From CAYTGM01 sp964437365 (lineage in GTDB: Bacteria > Sumerlaeota > Sumerlaeia > SLMS01): 64,000 nt of DNA. Positions 8,663-16,372 of the stretch are shown here, piece by piece. The notes below the pieces were generated by a model. The model was not told the origin of the DNA, did no database searches, and was given only the letters and a program-made list of their open reading frames with translations. Position numbers and translations under genes: made by a program. The DNA lies in assembly GCA_964437365.1 (NCBI GenBank), contig CAYTGM010000018.1, positions 40,305 to 104,304 on the forward strand, in the 5' to 3' direction. Position 1 is the stretch's first letter. The number at the start of each line of letters is the position of its first letter.

Positions 8663-8974
8663 ATGGTTAAGATTCGACTGACTCGTAAGGGTCGCACACA
8701 TGATGCATTTTTTCGCATCGTCATCGCAGACAGCCGCCGTGCTCGTGATGGAAAATTCATCGAAATCATTGGTCGCTATCAGCCAACAATGAAAGAGGGT
8801 GAACAGGTACATATTGAAGAGGAACGTGCTCTTTATTGGCTTCACAATGGTGCACAGCCAACGGAAACCGTTCGTTCTATTCTTCGTAAGAACGGTATCT
8901 TAAAGCAGTTTCACGAGCAGAAAGTGGAGAAGAAAAAGGAATTGAAGCAGTCTAAGCAAGCTGCCGGCGCCTGA
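8663..8974 (+). CDS. rpsP: 30S ribosomal protein bS16
   Basis: A small-subunit ribosomal protein of 103 residues starting MVKIRLTRKGRTHDAFFRI, the canonical bS16 N-terminus, followed by VIADSRRARDGKFIEIIGRY and ALYWLHNGAQPTETVRSIL. The start at 8663 is chosen over an in-frame upstream ATG (8612) because the family begins at MVKI and AAGGAAGG lies at 8643-8650. The Lys/Gln-rich tail is common for the family. It belongs to the ffh-rpsP-khpA-rimM run. Confidence 0.97.
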   Translation: MVKIRLTRKGRTHDAFFRIVIADSRRARDGKFIEIIGRYQPTMKEGEQVHIEEERALYWLHNGAQPTETVRSILRKNGILKQFHEQKVEKKKELKQSKQAAGA

Positions 8975-9179
8975 TTTTTCACACTCCCGCTAAACTCGGG
9001 ATCTGTCTATTCTATCCGGTTGATACAACGAATAAACCAGGGGAAAAAGTTATTCACAACTTTTTACTTGCCGTTGATCACATCGAGATGAGGTAAAGTG
9101 ACTCGTACTGGTTATAAGGATAGACGATACCTGAATCCTACGCTTCCCGTGGAATGTTGATATAAGGAGTTTGTTCTCG
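8975..9179. other. Spacer between rpsP and khpA with weak stem-loops
   Basis: About 200 bp without a gene. It holds TCCCG/CGGGA near 8985-9001 and an 8-bp stem AAAAAGTT (9044-9051) with AACTTTTT (9058-9065), loop ATTCAC. The second could act as a weak terminator or leader structure. AAGGAG at 9164-9169 is the ribosome site of khpA. No convincing promoter was seen. Confidence 0.45.
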
Positions 9180-9440
9180 ATGAGTGAAGAAGTGGCAAGC
9201 GAACATGGTCTGCAGGAGCTTGTGCGATATATCGCCGAGGCTCTAGTGGACGAACCTGAAAGTGTTGAAGTGAAGTCGGTAGAGAGTGATACATCCGTCA
9301 TTCTGGAACTGCGTGTTTCGCCTGATGATGTTGGGAAGGTTATTGGTAAGGGTGGGCAGACTGCGAAGGCGTTGCGAAAGATTCTTAGCGCTGCAGCAAC
9401 TAAACATAAGAAGAAATCTCTGCTACAGATTGTCGAATGA
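9180..9440 (+). CDS. khpA: KH-domain RNA-binding protein KhpA (YlqC)
   Basis: An 86-residue type II KH domain protein that binds RNA and in other bacteria pairs with KhpB/Jag to affect small RNAs and cell elongation. The GxxG loop is visible in VIGKGGQTAKALRKIL, preceded by LRVSPDDVGK. The start is ATG 9180, 10 nt after AAGGAG; the TTG at 9171 touches the ribosome site and is unlikely. Its last codon overlaps rimM (ATGA), the usual ribosome-maturation neighbourhood (rpsP-khpA-rimM). Confidence 0.93.
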   Translation: MSEEVASEHGLQELVRYIAEALVDEPESVEVKSVESDTSVILELRVSPDDVGKVIGKGGQTAKALRKILSAAATKHKKKSLLQIVE

Positions 9441-9976
9441 CGAACGAACAGGATTGGATAGCAGTGGCCGTGATCACACGGCCACATGCCCTTTCCGGTG
9501 GTCTCCTCTTGAAGCCTTTTACCCGCACTGTCGATGAATTCTTTGATGTCGGATTGCAAGATTATCAGATTCGTAGACACGGTCGAATTGAAGGTAAAGT
9601 TCATCTTAAGAATTTGACTACCCACAAAGGGTTACCACTGATATTTCTCGAAGGCGTAAGCTCGAGAACAGAAGCCGAGAAGTATATCGGTGCTGAGTTG
9701 GTGATTCCGAAAGATCAGCTTTGGGAGCTTGAAGAAGGTCGTTATTATATTGATGACCTGATCGGACTAAAGATTGTTGATCACAAGAGTCATGAAGAGA
9801 TCTCACAGGTTGATGGAGTGATGGAAGGGACGGCACATGATCTCTTGATCTTTAAGAATCCTGATAATCCAGACAAGGAAGTCTATCTTCCTATCGTCCC
9901 TGAGTTTGTTTTATCTGTGGATCTCGATAAAGAAATCATCGAGGTGACTCTTCCCGAAGGCCTTCTTGAGTTATGA
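9437..9976 (+). CDS. rimM: 16S rRNA processing / 30S maturation factor RimM
   Basis: Assists late assembly of the 30S head domain by binding uS19. The 179 residues show the N-terminal RimM barrel (WIAVAVITRPHALSGGLLLK, with LEGVSSRTEAEKYIGAELVI) and the PRC-type barrel (YYIDDLIGLKIVDHKSHEEI, then YLPIVPEFVLSVDLDKEIIE). The usual HG(V/I)RGE phrase appears as RPHALSGGLLLK, a modest departure. It starts inside the khpA stop codon and its own stop overlaps the next ATG (9973). trmD, which follows rimM in most genomes, is replaced here by a prenyltransferase. Confidence 0.93.
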   Translation: MTNEQDWIAVAVITRPHALSGGLLLKPFTRTVDEFFDVGLQDYQIRRHGRIEGKVHLKNLTTHKGLPLIFLEGVSSRTEAEKYIGAELVIPKDQLWELEEGRYYIDDLIGLKIVDHKSHEEISQVDGVMEGTAHDLLIFKNPDNPDKEVYLPIVPEFVLSVDLDKEIIEVTLPEGLLEL

Positions 9977-10872
9977 ACCCGCTTGCATTCTTTAAATGCC
10001 TCAGGCCCAGACAGTGGACGAAGAACCTTCTCCTGTTTGCGGGGTTAATCTTTACACGACAGTGGGACGATTGGGATCTCATTTATCGCGCACTTGCAGG
10101 TTTTGCCATCTTCTGTGCTCTCAGCGGTGTCGTGTATATTATTAACGATATTCTGGACATAGAAAAAGACCGAGAGCATCCAAAGAAGAAGAATCGCCCC
10201 ATTGCCTCCGGCGCAATCACTCCGACCGCTGCTGGTGCTGGCGGAGCATTGCTGCTCGTTGCTTCTCTCATTGGTGCTTATTTTCTGGGGCTCGGTTTCT
10301 TTCTTTCTTCTTGTATATATGTTCTTTTAGTTTCTGGTTATTCAATGAAGTTTAAACATGTTGCCGTGCTTGACATCATGTTACTTGCGGTGGGGTTTGT
10401 TATTCGGGCAATTGCAGGAATAGAGGTTATTGATGTCCATCCAGAGGCTCCTGTTGAAATTACTCCATTCTTCATCATGACAACACTTTTCCTCGCACTA
10501 TTTCTGGCGATCGCTAAGAGATTTAATGAGATCAAGATGTTGGGTGAAAGCGCAGCACAGCATCGCAGAGTGCTTGGGGATTACAGCGAAAAATTTCTGG
10601 AAACATTGATCACGATTGCAACTGCTGGAGTGATCATGAGCTACAGTGCCTGGTCGACTAGCGGGGACTTTGCTCGTGATGGTGGCAATAGCTACACCAT
10701 GGTTTTCACCCTCCCATTTGTCGTATATGGGATTTTCAGGTATCTGTGGCTTGTTTACCAAAAAGGAGAAGGTGGGGCGCCTGAAGAAGTCTTGTTAACG
10801 GATAAACCCCTTTTGGTTGCTGTGCTCGGATGGCTCATTACAGTGGTTGCACTTCTGAGCATGGGCGGATAG
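9973..10872 (+). CDS. UbiA-family prenyltransferase, decaprenyl-phosphate phosphoribosyltransferase-like
   Basis: An integral membrane protein of 299 residues with about eight or nine helices. It begins FKCLRPRQWTKNLLLFAGLI, the typical start of the decaprenyl-phosphate 5-phosphoribosyltransferase-like branch of UbiA. The first Asp-rich motif is NDILDIEKDREHPKKKNRP, which binds metal and the diphosphate of the substrate; the second region reads SGYSMKFKHVAVLDIMLLAV. In actinobacteria this branch makes decaprenylphosphoryl-phosphoribose; in other Gram-negatives the product is less certain, and no DprE partner lies nearby. The ATGA overlap with rimM suggests cotranscription. Family is sure, substrate is not. 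Confidence 0.85.
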   Translation: MNPLAFFKCLRPRQWTKNLLLFAGLIFTRQWDDWDLIYRALAGFAIFCALSGVVYIINDILDIEKDREHPKKKNRPIASGAITPTAAGAGGALLLVASLIGAYFLGLGFFLSSCIYVLLVSGYSMKFKHVAVLDIMLLAVGFVIRAIAGIEVIDVHPEAPVEITPFFIMTTLFLALFLAIAKRFNEIKMLGESAAQHRRVLGDYSEKFLETLITIATAGVIMSYSAWSTSGDFARDGGNSYTMVFTLPFVVYGIFRYLWLVYQKGEGGAPEEVLLTDKPLLVAVLGWLITVVALLSMGG

Positions 10873-10917
10873 TCTCTTGATTACTTTAGAAAAGTGCCAA
10901 CTTGAAGGAATAGCATT

Positions 10918-11916
10918 ATGGCGGAAAAACTAAGAGTTGGAGTTATTGGTGTCGGCCATCTGGGTCAGCATCATGCTCGAAATTACTATGAAAATGAACG
11001 ATGTGAATTGGCATACGTATGCGATACCCATGGTCACCAAGGGCGAAAGATCGCCCGGAATTATGGAGCGAAAGCGACTAAAGATTTTCGCGAACTGATT
11101 GGAAACGTGGACGCTGTGAGTATTGCGACACCAACCGTTTCCCACTTTGAGATTGCCAGTGAATTATTAAAATCAGGAATCCACTGCCTGGTTGAAAAAC
11201 CGATCTGTACAACAGTGACAGATGCAGCAAAACTGACGAAGTTATCACGAGAGAAAAACCTCGTACTTCAAATCGGCCATATTGAGCACTTTAATATGGC
11301 CGTGCAAAAGTTTAAAGAGATTATTACGACTCCACGCTTTATTGAATGTCACCGACAGGGACCTTTCGACCCCCGTGTCAAAGATGTTGGAGTTGTTCTG
11401 GACTTGATGATTCATGATATAGACATCATCCTTCGAATTGTTAATTCTCCATTAAAGCACGTTGAGGCCGTGGGCGTAGCAATTCTTACGGATAAAGAGG
11501 ATATCGCCAATGCGAGATTGCATTTTGATAATGGCTGTATTGCGAACATAACTGTATCTCGTGTGACACCTAAACCGTTGAGAAAACTTCGCGTTTTTCA
11601 GGATGATGCGTATATCTCTCTGGATTATCGTGGGCAGAAGATGGAAGTGTATCGTCGTAAGGAAGTTGAAAAATCAAAGCCTGGTCAGCCGAAGTATGTG
11701 ATCGACTCAAAAAAAATCAGAGTGAAAAGAAAAGAACCCCTTAAACTTGAACTTGATCATTTCCTTGAGTGCGTTGAAGACCAGAACTTGAATCCGCAAA
11801 CGACTGGTGAGCAGGCCATGCAGGCTCTAGACGTTGTTATCAAAATTACAGAAATAATCAGAAACACAACGGTGCCATTTCCCGTGATGAATCCACCTAT
11901 TGTTAATAGTGCCTGA
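10918..11916 (+). CDS. Gfo/Idh/MocA oxidoreductase next to lpxB, possible UDP-GlcNAc 3-dehydrogenase (GnnA-like)
   Basis: A 332-residue NAD(P)-dependent sugar oxidoreductase. The Rossmann motif is VGVIGVGHLGQHHARNY, followed by the family hallmark VEKPICTT and the C-terminal domain with DLMIHDIDIILRIV. This sub-branch is often found within lipid A gene clusters; in Acidithiobacillus and Leptospira the related GnnA oxidises UDP-GlcNAc at C3 so that GnnB can place an amine and lipid A gains an amide-linked acyl chain. Here it lies 9 bp upstream of lpxB. No GnnB-like aminotransferase is in the window, so GnnA activity is only a suggestion. Start ATG 10918 follows AAGGAAT. Enzyme family is certain. 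Confidence 0.85.
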   Translation: MAEKLRVGVIGVGHLGQHHARNYYENERCELAYVCDTHGHQGRKIARNYGAKATKDFRELIGNVDAVSIATPTVSHFEIASELLKSGIHCLVEKPICTTVTDAAKLTKLSREKNLVLQIGHIEHFNMAVQKFKEIITTPRFIECHRQGPFDPRVKDVGVVLDLMIHDIDIILRIVNSPLKHVEAVGVAILTDKEDIANARLHFDNGCIANITVSRVTPKPLRKLRVFQDDAYISLDYRGQKMEVYRRKEVEKSKPGQPKYVIDSKKIRVKRKEPLKLELDHFLECVEDQNLNPQTTGEQAMQALDVVIKITEIIRNTTVPFPVMNPPIVNSA

Positions 11917-11925
11917 TAGCGGTCT

Positions 11926-13116
11926 ATGCGAGAGCTTCATCTTTTTCTGATTGCCGGCGAAGAAAGTGGGGATGCCCACGGAGCAGAGCTCCTTCACGCC
12001 TTGCATGATTTCTATCCGAATATTAAGGCCGTAGGGCTCGGTGGTAATCATATGGAAGACGCGGGAATGAAACTTCGTGTCGATATGAAGGAAAACCTCG
12101 CAATTATTGGTCTCGCCGGAGTTATCAAGAACTTTCGACAGATATGGCAGGTTTTTCACGAAACGGAAGCCTATCTGAAGAAGCATCGCCCAGACGCTCT
12201 CATTCTGATTGATTATCCTGGATTCAATATCCGCATGGCAGAAAGAGCCAAGAGGCTTGGTATCCCTGTTATTTGGTATATAAGCCCTCAAGTTTGGGCA
12301 TGGAAAAAAGATCGTATCAACACTCTCGCGAGAGTTGTCGACCTTATGATCGTCATCTTTCCTTTCGAGGTGCCACTCTATCGCAGAAAGAATGTGAATG
12401 TGGTACATGTTGGACATCCTCTCTTTGATGAAATTTGTATAGAGAAGTCACGAGAAGAAGCATTCCAGGAATTTGGACTCGATGCAGAAAAGCCGTTAAT
12501 TACTCTCGTCCCTGGAAGTAGAAAGAGAGAAGTACACGATTTCTTAAGAATTATGCTCGAGGGCGCGCGAAGGTGTCATGAAAAGGATGAGAGTTATCAG
12601 TTCGCAATCATCCAGGCAAGTACGATAGACAAAACTCTCCTCGAAAATATTCTGAACAAAGAGTCACTCCCCTTCGAAGTTAAGATCATCGACCGACTTC
12701 GATTTACGATTCGTCAGCATGCGGATTTTTCATGGGTCAAGAGTGGTACATCAACACTGGAGGCAGCGATCATTGGAGCACCACACCTGATTGTCTATAA
12801 AGTGAATTGGTTAACCTGGTTTATCGGCAAACAGCTTTTTACCATAAGCTTTATAGGATTACCTAACATTGTTGCTGGAACCTCAATTGTACCAGAATTG
12901 CTGCAGGATGAGTTCACTCCAATGAATCTGGCAGACCAGACACTATTTTACATGAATAACCCAGGGGAGTATGATCGAATGGTGATTGATCTAAATCGTG
13001 TCAAAGAAAAGCTCGGTGGAGAGGGTGCCAGTGAACGCGCGGCCTCTGCTATTCTTGAACATCTGAGTATAGAACCAGTACATGAAACTGCAGAAGCAAC
13101 CGGGTCAAACACATGA
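11926..13116 (+). CDS. lpxB: Lipid-A-disaccharide synthase
   Basis: Joins UDP-2,3-diacylglucosamine and lipid X to make the lipid A disaccharide on the inner membrane. The 396 residues start with LFLIAGEESGDAHGAELLHA, the LpxB signature, and include AVGLGGNHMEDAGM, LIDYPGFNIRMAERAKRLG, YISPQVWAWKKDRI, HVGHPLFDE and PGSRKREV, and a C-terminal acceptor region with SGTSTLEAAIIGAPHLIVYK. It is the firmest evidence for a lipopolysaccharide-type outer membrane. Its stop overlaps the ATG of der. The other lpx genes are not in the window. Confidence 0.96.
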   Translation: MRELHLFLIAGEESGDAHGAELLHALHDFYPNIKAVGLGGNHMEDAGMKLRVDMKENLAIIGLAGVIKNFRQIWQVFHETEAYLKKHRPDALILIDYPGFNIRMAERAKRLGIPVIWYISPQVWAWKKDRINTLARVVDLMIVIFPFEVPLYRRKNVNVVHVGHPLFDEICIEKSREEAFQEFGLDAEKPLITLVPGSRKREVHDFLRIMLEGARRCHEKDESYQFAIIQASTIDKTLLENILNKESLPFEVKIIDRLRFTIRQHADFSWVKSGTSTLEAAIIGAPHLIVYKVNWLTWFIGKQLFTISFIGLPNIVAGTSIVPELLQDEFTPMNLADQTLFYMNNPGEYDRMVIDLNRVKEKLGGEGASERAASAILEHLSIEPVHETAEATGSNT

Positions 13117-14645
13117 ATATTGAAGAACAGCAAATGGCACATCCTCCTCGACGCCCGATTGTAGCGATCGTCGGTCGACCAAATGTTGGCAAATCAACTC
13201 TTTTTAATCGTCTGCTGAGAGAGAAAAAGGCTGCGGTTCATCCAAAGCCCGGCATGACGCGTGATAGACATTATTCCGATGCTGAGTATCGAATGCGTCA
13301 GTTCATTCTGATAGATACGGGAGGGTACGAAGCAAGTACGGACTCAACCCTTCTCCAACAAATGCGAATGCAATCTCTTCTGGCGATCGAAGAAGCAGAC
13401 GCTGTTGTCTTTCTAACGAATGTACACGAGCCTGAAGATCAGTCAGACTTCGAAATTATCGAAAAACTTAGAGCCTCAGGAAAACCATTTTTCCTGGCTG
13501 TGAATAAGTGTGACAGCGTGAAATTAGAAAATCAGGCTTATGGAGATTTCTCTCGTTATGGCCTTGATCGCATATACCCTGTTAGCGCACTTCATGGCGA
13601 TGGTCTTTATGACATGTTCGATGATATTACCGAAGAGTTTCCCGAATGGGACCCTGACAAGGTAGAGCTTACAGCCCAGATTCCTGTCGCCATTGTCGGG
13701 AGGCAGAACGCTGGAAAGTCCACACTTGTAAATCAGCTGCTCGGTCAAGAGAGAGTTATCGCCAATCCGCTTGCTGGTACAACACGTGATGCAATCGATG
13801 CCGCAATCAAAGTTGATGAGCAGGAATATCTACTTATAGACACAGCGGGTATCAGGCGCAGAGGAAAAATTGAGAGAGGTCCTGAAAAGCTTAGCGTTCA
13901 TTCGTCCTTCCAGGCTATTGACAGGGCAGAGGTCTGTCTTCTGGTGATTGATTGTGATGAAGGTATAACTGCTCAGGATCAGCATATAGCAGGGTACGTT
14001 CTGGAGCGACGCCGAGCCTGCATTATCCTTCTGAATAAGTGGGATCTGGTACCCGATAAGGAAAGTCGGTATGGAGAGATCCTGAAAAACGTGCGGCGAG
14101 AGTTTAATTTCATGCCTTGGGCACCGATCATGACGATAAGTGCGATGACAGGCCAGAGAACTCACAAGATATGGGAATTGATTCAGCGTTGCTCGGCGAA
14201 TTTTCGTAAAGAATTCACAACCTCCTACCTCAACGAAGTCCTCTCTCAGGCAAAGGCATATCTGTCACCGCCGACCCATAAAGGGAACTCTGTAAACATA
14301 AACTATGTGACGCAAACAGGTATAGGTCCTCCAAGATTTACCCTTTTCGCGAATAATCCGGAGTACATACACTTCAGCTATCGCCGATTTCTTACGAACC
14401 AGCTCTACCGTCATCTAGGTATGGAAGGAACGCCAATCGTTTTGCGCTACAAGAAAAAGTCCGCACCACGAGGATGGGAACGGAAGCCAGGCAAGAAAAA
14501 GAAAATAGATTCTACTGAAGTATTCGATGATCAATCATATTTTGCAGGCGCATATTCGCAGGAAGGTGAGGATATTGGTGCCGGGTTAGATTATGATACT
14601 GACTTCGAATGGGAATCAGAGCTCAATGAAGAGGACGATCTATGA
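13113..14645 (+). CDS. der: Ribosome biogenesis GTPase Der (EngA)
   Basis: A double-GTPase that assists 50S subunit maturation. The first G domain has GRPNVGKSTLFNR, DTGG and NKCD; the second has GRQNAGKSTLVNQ, DTAGIRRRGKI and NKWD; a KH-like C-terminal domain follows (LNEVLSQAKAYLSPP through YRHLGMEGTPIVLRYKKK). At 510 residues it is somewhat longer than usual because of an acidic C-terminal tail of about 45 residues. The ATG at 13113 overlaps the lpxB stop; a second in-frame ATG at 13134 directly before HPPRRPIVAIVGRP is an alternative start. plsY overlaps its stop by 4 bp. Confidence 0.96.
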   Translation: MNIEEQQMAHPPRRPIVAIVGRPNVGKSTLFNRLLREKKAAVHPKPGMTRDRHYSDAEYRMRQFILIDTGGYEASTDSTLLQQMRMQSLLAIEEADAVVFLTNVHEPEDQSDFEIIEKLRASGKPFFLAVNKCDSVKLENQAYGDFSRYGLDRIYPVSALHGDGLYDMFDDITEEFPEWDPDKVELTAQIPVAIVGRQNAGKSTLVNQLLGQERVIANPLAGTTRDAIDAAIKVDEQEYLLIDTAGIRRRGKIERGPEKLSVHSSFQAIDRAEVCLLVIDCDEGITAQDQHIAGYVLERRRACIILLNKWDLVPDKESRYGEILKNVRREFNFMPWAPIMTISAMTGQRTHKIWELIQRCSANFRKEFTTSYLNEVLSQAKAYLSPPTHKGNSVNINYVTQTGIGPPRFTLFANNPEYIHFSYRRFLTNQLYRHLGMEGTPIVLRYKKKSAPRGWERKPGKKKKIDSTEVFDDQSYFAGAYSQEGEDIGAGLDYDTDFEWESELNEEDDL

Positions 14646-15256
14646 CGATCCTGCCGTGGTGTCTATACCTGGTACTGTGTTATCTTGTAGGAGCGATCCC
14701 TTCAGGGTTGATTGTCTCTCAAAAGTTTTGTGGCATAGATATTCGTGAACACGGTTCAAAGAATATTGGAATGACCAATGTCTGGAGAGTTTGTGGAGCA
14801 CGTTATGGTTTACTGACTTTCCTGATCGACGTAGGCAAGGCTTACCTCGTGGTTCTTTCCTACCTCTTTTTCCTCCCTGATGCACATACCAGTGTTTCAA
14901 TAACAGGGGGGCTCGCAGTTTTACTGGGTAACTTCTTTAATATATTCCTGGGGATGAAAGGTGGGAAAGGGGTCGCCACAGGCCTTGGGGTCTTCCTCGC
15001 GCTTGCTCCCAAAGCAGTCTTGATCTGCTTTGCGTTATTCCTTCTTGTTCTCTCGCTGACACGGTACATCAGTGTCGGGTCCATCGCAGCCGCGACGGCC
15101 CTACCTCTACTAACCTTATACTTTCATGGTATGGGTCTTTTGTTCTTTGTTATTCTTGCGGTGTCAGTGCTTGTCATCTGGAAGCACAGAACGAATATTA
15201 AGCGATTGGCTAGAGGGCAGGAGTCAAAGTTCTATTTCAGAAGAAAACGAGACTGA
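14642..15256 (+). CDS. plsY: Acyl-phosphate:glycerol-3-phosphate acyltransferase PlsY
   Basis: Catalyses the first acylation in phospholipid synthesis, moving an acyl group from acyl-phosphate to glycerol-3-phosphate. A 204-residue multi-pass membrane protein with the three family motifs: GAIPSGLIVSQ, GSKNIGMTNVWRVCG and GMKGGKGVATGLGVF. It closes the co-directional run and is preceded by der with an ATGA overlap, a frequent der-plsY neighbourhood. Its stop is only 2 bp from the stop of the convergent mrpG, with no terminator between them, so transcripts may run into each other. Confidence 0.95.
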   Translation: MTILPWCLYLVLCYLVGAIPSGLIVSQKFCGIDIREHGSKNIGMTNVWRVCGARYGLLTFLIDVGKAYLVVLSYLFFLPDAHTSVSITGGLAVLLGNFFNIFLGMKGGKGVATGLGVFLALAPKAVLICFALFLLVLSLTRYISVGSIAAATALPLLTLYFHGMGLLFFVILAVSVLVIWKHRTNIKRLARGQESKFYFRRKRD

Positions 15257-15258
15257 AT

Positions 15259-15609
15259 CTAGTCGGTTTCTAATCGAGGAATAGCATCGACTGTTTTTTC
15301 TTCTTCGGTTGGCGACTCAATCGGCTTAAGTCCTTTCTGTATCGCCACTCTTGCAATCATGTGCCCGGCGATTGGCGCTGTTATAAACTGGAAAATGACA
15401 GCGAGCAATGCTTTGGCGATATCTGTTGGCTGACCAAGTATCAGCGCTGCACCGATAACAATGAACGCAAAACCGAAGGTGGTTCCTTTACTCGCAGCAT
15501 GTAATCTTGTGTAGATATCGTGGAATTTATAGATCCCGACGCATCCTGTTAGAGTAAAGAAGACTCCTATGAGAATGAGACTGCTGCAAAATATATCAAA
15601 AAGTGTCAT
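15259..15609 (-). CDS. mrpG: Na+/H+ antiporter subunit G
   Basis: Last subunit of the multi-component Mrp (Mnh) cation/proton antiporter in the inner membrane. A 116-residue protein with three predicted helices; the motif GVYKFHD-like CVGIYKFHDIYTRLHAASKG with GFAFIVIGAALIL is diagnostic of MrpG/PhaG. Overlaps mrpF by 4 bp. The hydrophilic tail (about 25 residues) is acidic. Small but all family features are present. Confidence 0.93.
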   Translation of the reverse strand: MTLFDIFCSSLILIGVFFTLTGCVGIYKFHDIYTRLHAASKGTTFGFAFIVIGAALILGQPTDIAKALLAVIFQFITAPIAGHMIARVAIQKGLKPIESPTEEEKTVDAIPRLETD

Positions 15610-15875
15610 TGAATAATATCTCCCGATTCGAGATATTTGGTCAAAGCGACCGTTGATATGAAACCAATGATTGCAATCACAAGAATCACATCGAAAAACA
15701 TCCTCGTGTTCAAGGTGATATTGATGATGGCGATGAGTGAAACAACAACAAGACCCACACCATCAAGACACATGACACGGTCCAGGATATGTGGACCTTT
15801 GACGATTCGATACATGAGAAAAAGAAGAGAAATAGTCAGCAGGAAATAGCAGGTGAGCGTCAGAATTATTGGCAT
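15606..15875 (-). CDS. mrpF: Na+/H+ antiporter subunit F
   Basis: An 89-residue protein of three membrane helices. MYRIVKGPHILDRVMCLDGV is the conserved MrpF/MnhF stretch with its Arg-Asp pair, followed by LIAIINITLNTRMFFDVILV. MrpF is needed for assembly of the antiporter and in relatives also moves bile acids. The start overlaps no upstream stop but lies 2 bp after mrpE; the stop overlaps mrpG. Confidence 0.93.
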   Translation of the reverse strand: MPIILTLTCYFLLTISLLFLMYRIVKGPHILDRVMCLDGVGLVVVSLIAIINITLNTRMFFDVILVIAIIGFISTVALTKYLESGDIIQ

Positions 15876-15877
15876 CT

Positions 15878-16372
15878 TTAAATGTCCTTCTTGAGCATAT
15901 CAATTGGTTTCCGCAGGTCTTTCTCTATGGTATCACTGGAAGGATACATAACATGTACAATAAGACTCTTACGATCTTCTGTCACGTCAACGCTCAACGT
16001 ACCTGGTGTGAGCGTAATTCTTGATGAGAGAAGCATCACCTCAAGTTCGGTTAAGTCTTCTATGGGCACATGCACGAGTTTCGGAAAATAGTGGTCCTTT
16101 GGAGTCCAGACGTCCCAGGCGATATATAGATTAGACAAGGTCAAATCCCAACAGAAGTCGATCAGAAACTTGATAATGTTTCGCATGAAATAGACAAACT
16201 TCTTACCATCTTTTGTATCGGGTATTAGATTCGACTGGGGAGCAGGCAGTTGAGGAAGAAACCACAATATTCCGAGCGAAACTCCAAAGCCGATAATGAG
16301 ATTTACCAGGGAGAAGCCTACGAAGAGCGCATAGCTGAATGCCAGAATTATTGTATAGAGGAGTAGTGTCAT
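15878..16372 (-). CDS. mrpE: Na+/H+ antiporter subunit E
   Basis: A 164-residue MrpE/MnhE protein: two N-terminal helices (LYTIILAFSYALFVGFSLVN, then LIIGFGVSLGILWF), a third around FLIDFCWDLTLSNLYIAWDV, and a cytoplasmic domain ending with the typical LTPGTLSVDVTEDRKSLIVH. The ATG overlaps the mrpD stop by 4 bp. Confidence 0.94.
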   Translation of the reverse strand: MTLLLYTIILAFSYALFVGFSLVNLIIGFGVSLGILWFLPQLPAPQSNLIPDTKDGKKFVYFMRNIIKFLIDFCWDLTLSNLYIAWDVWTPKDHYFPKLVHVPIEDLTELEVMLLSSRITLTPGTLSVDVTEDRKSLIVHVMYPSSDTIEKDLRKPIDMLKKDI

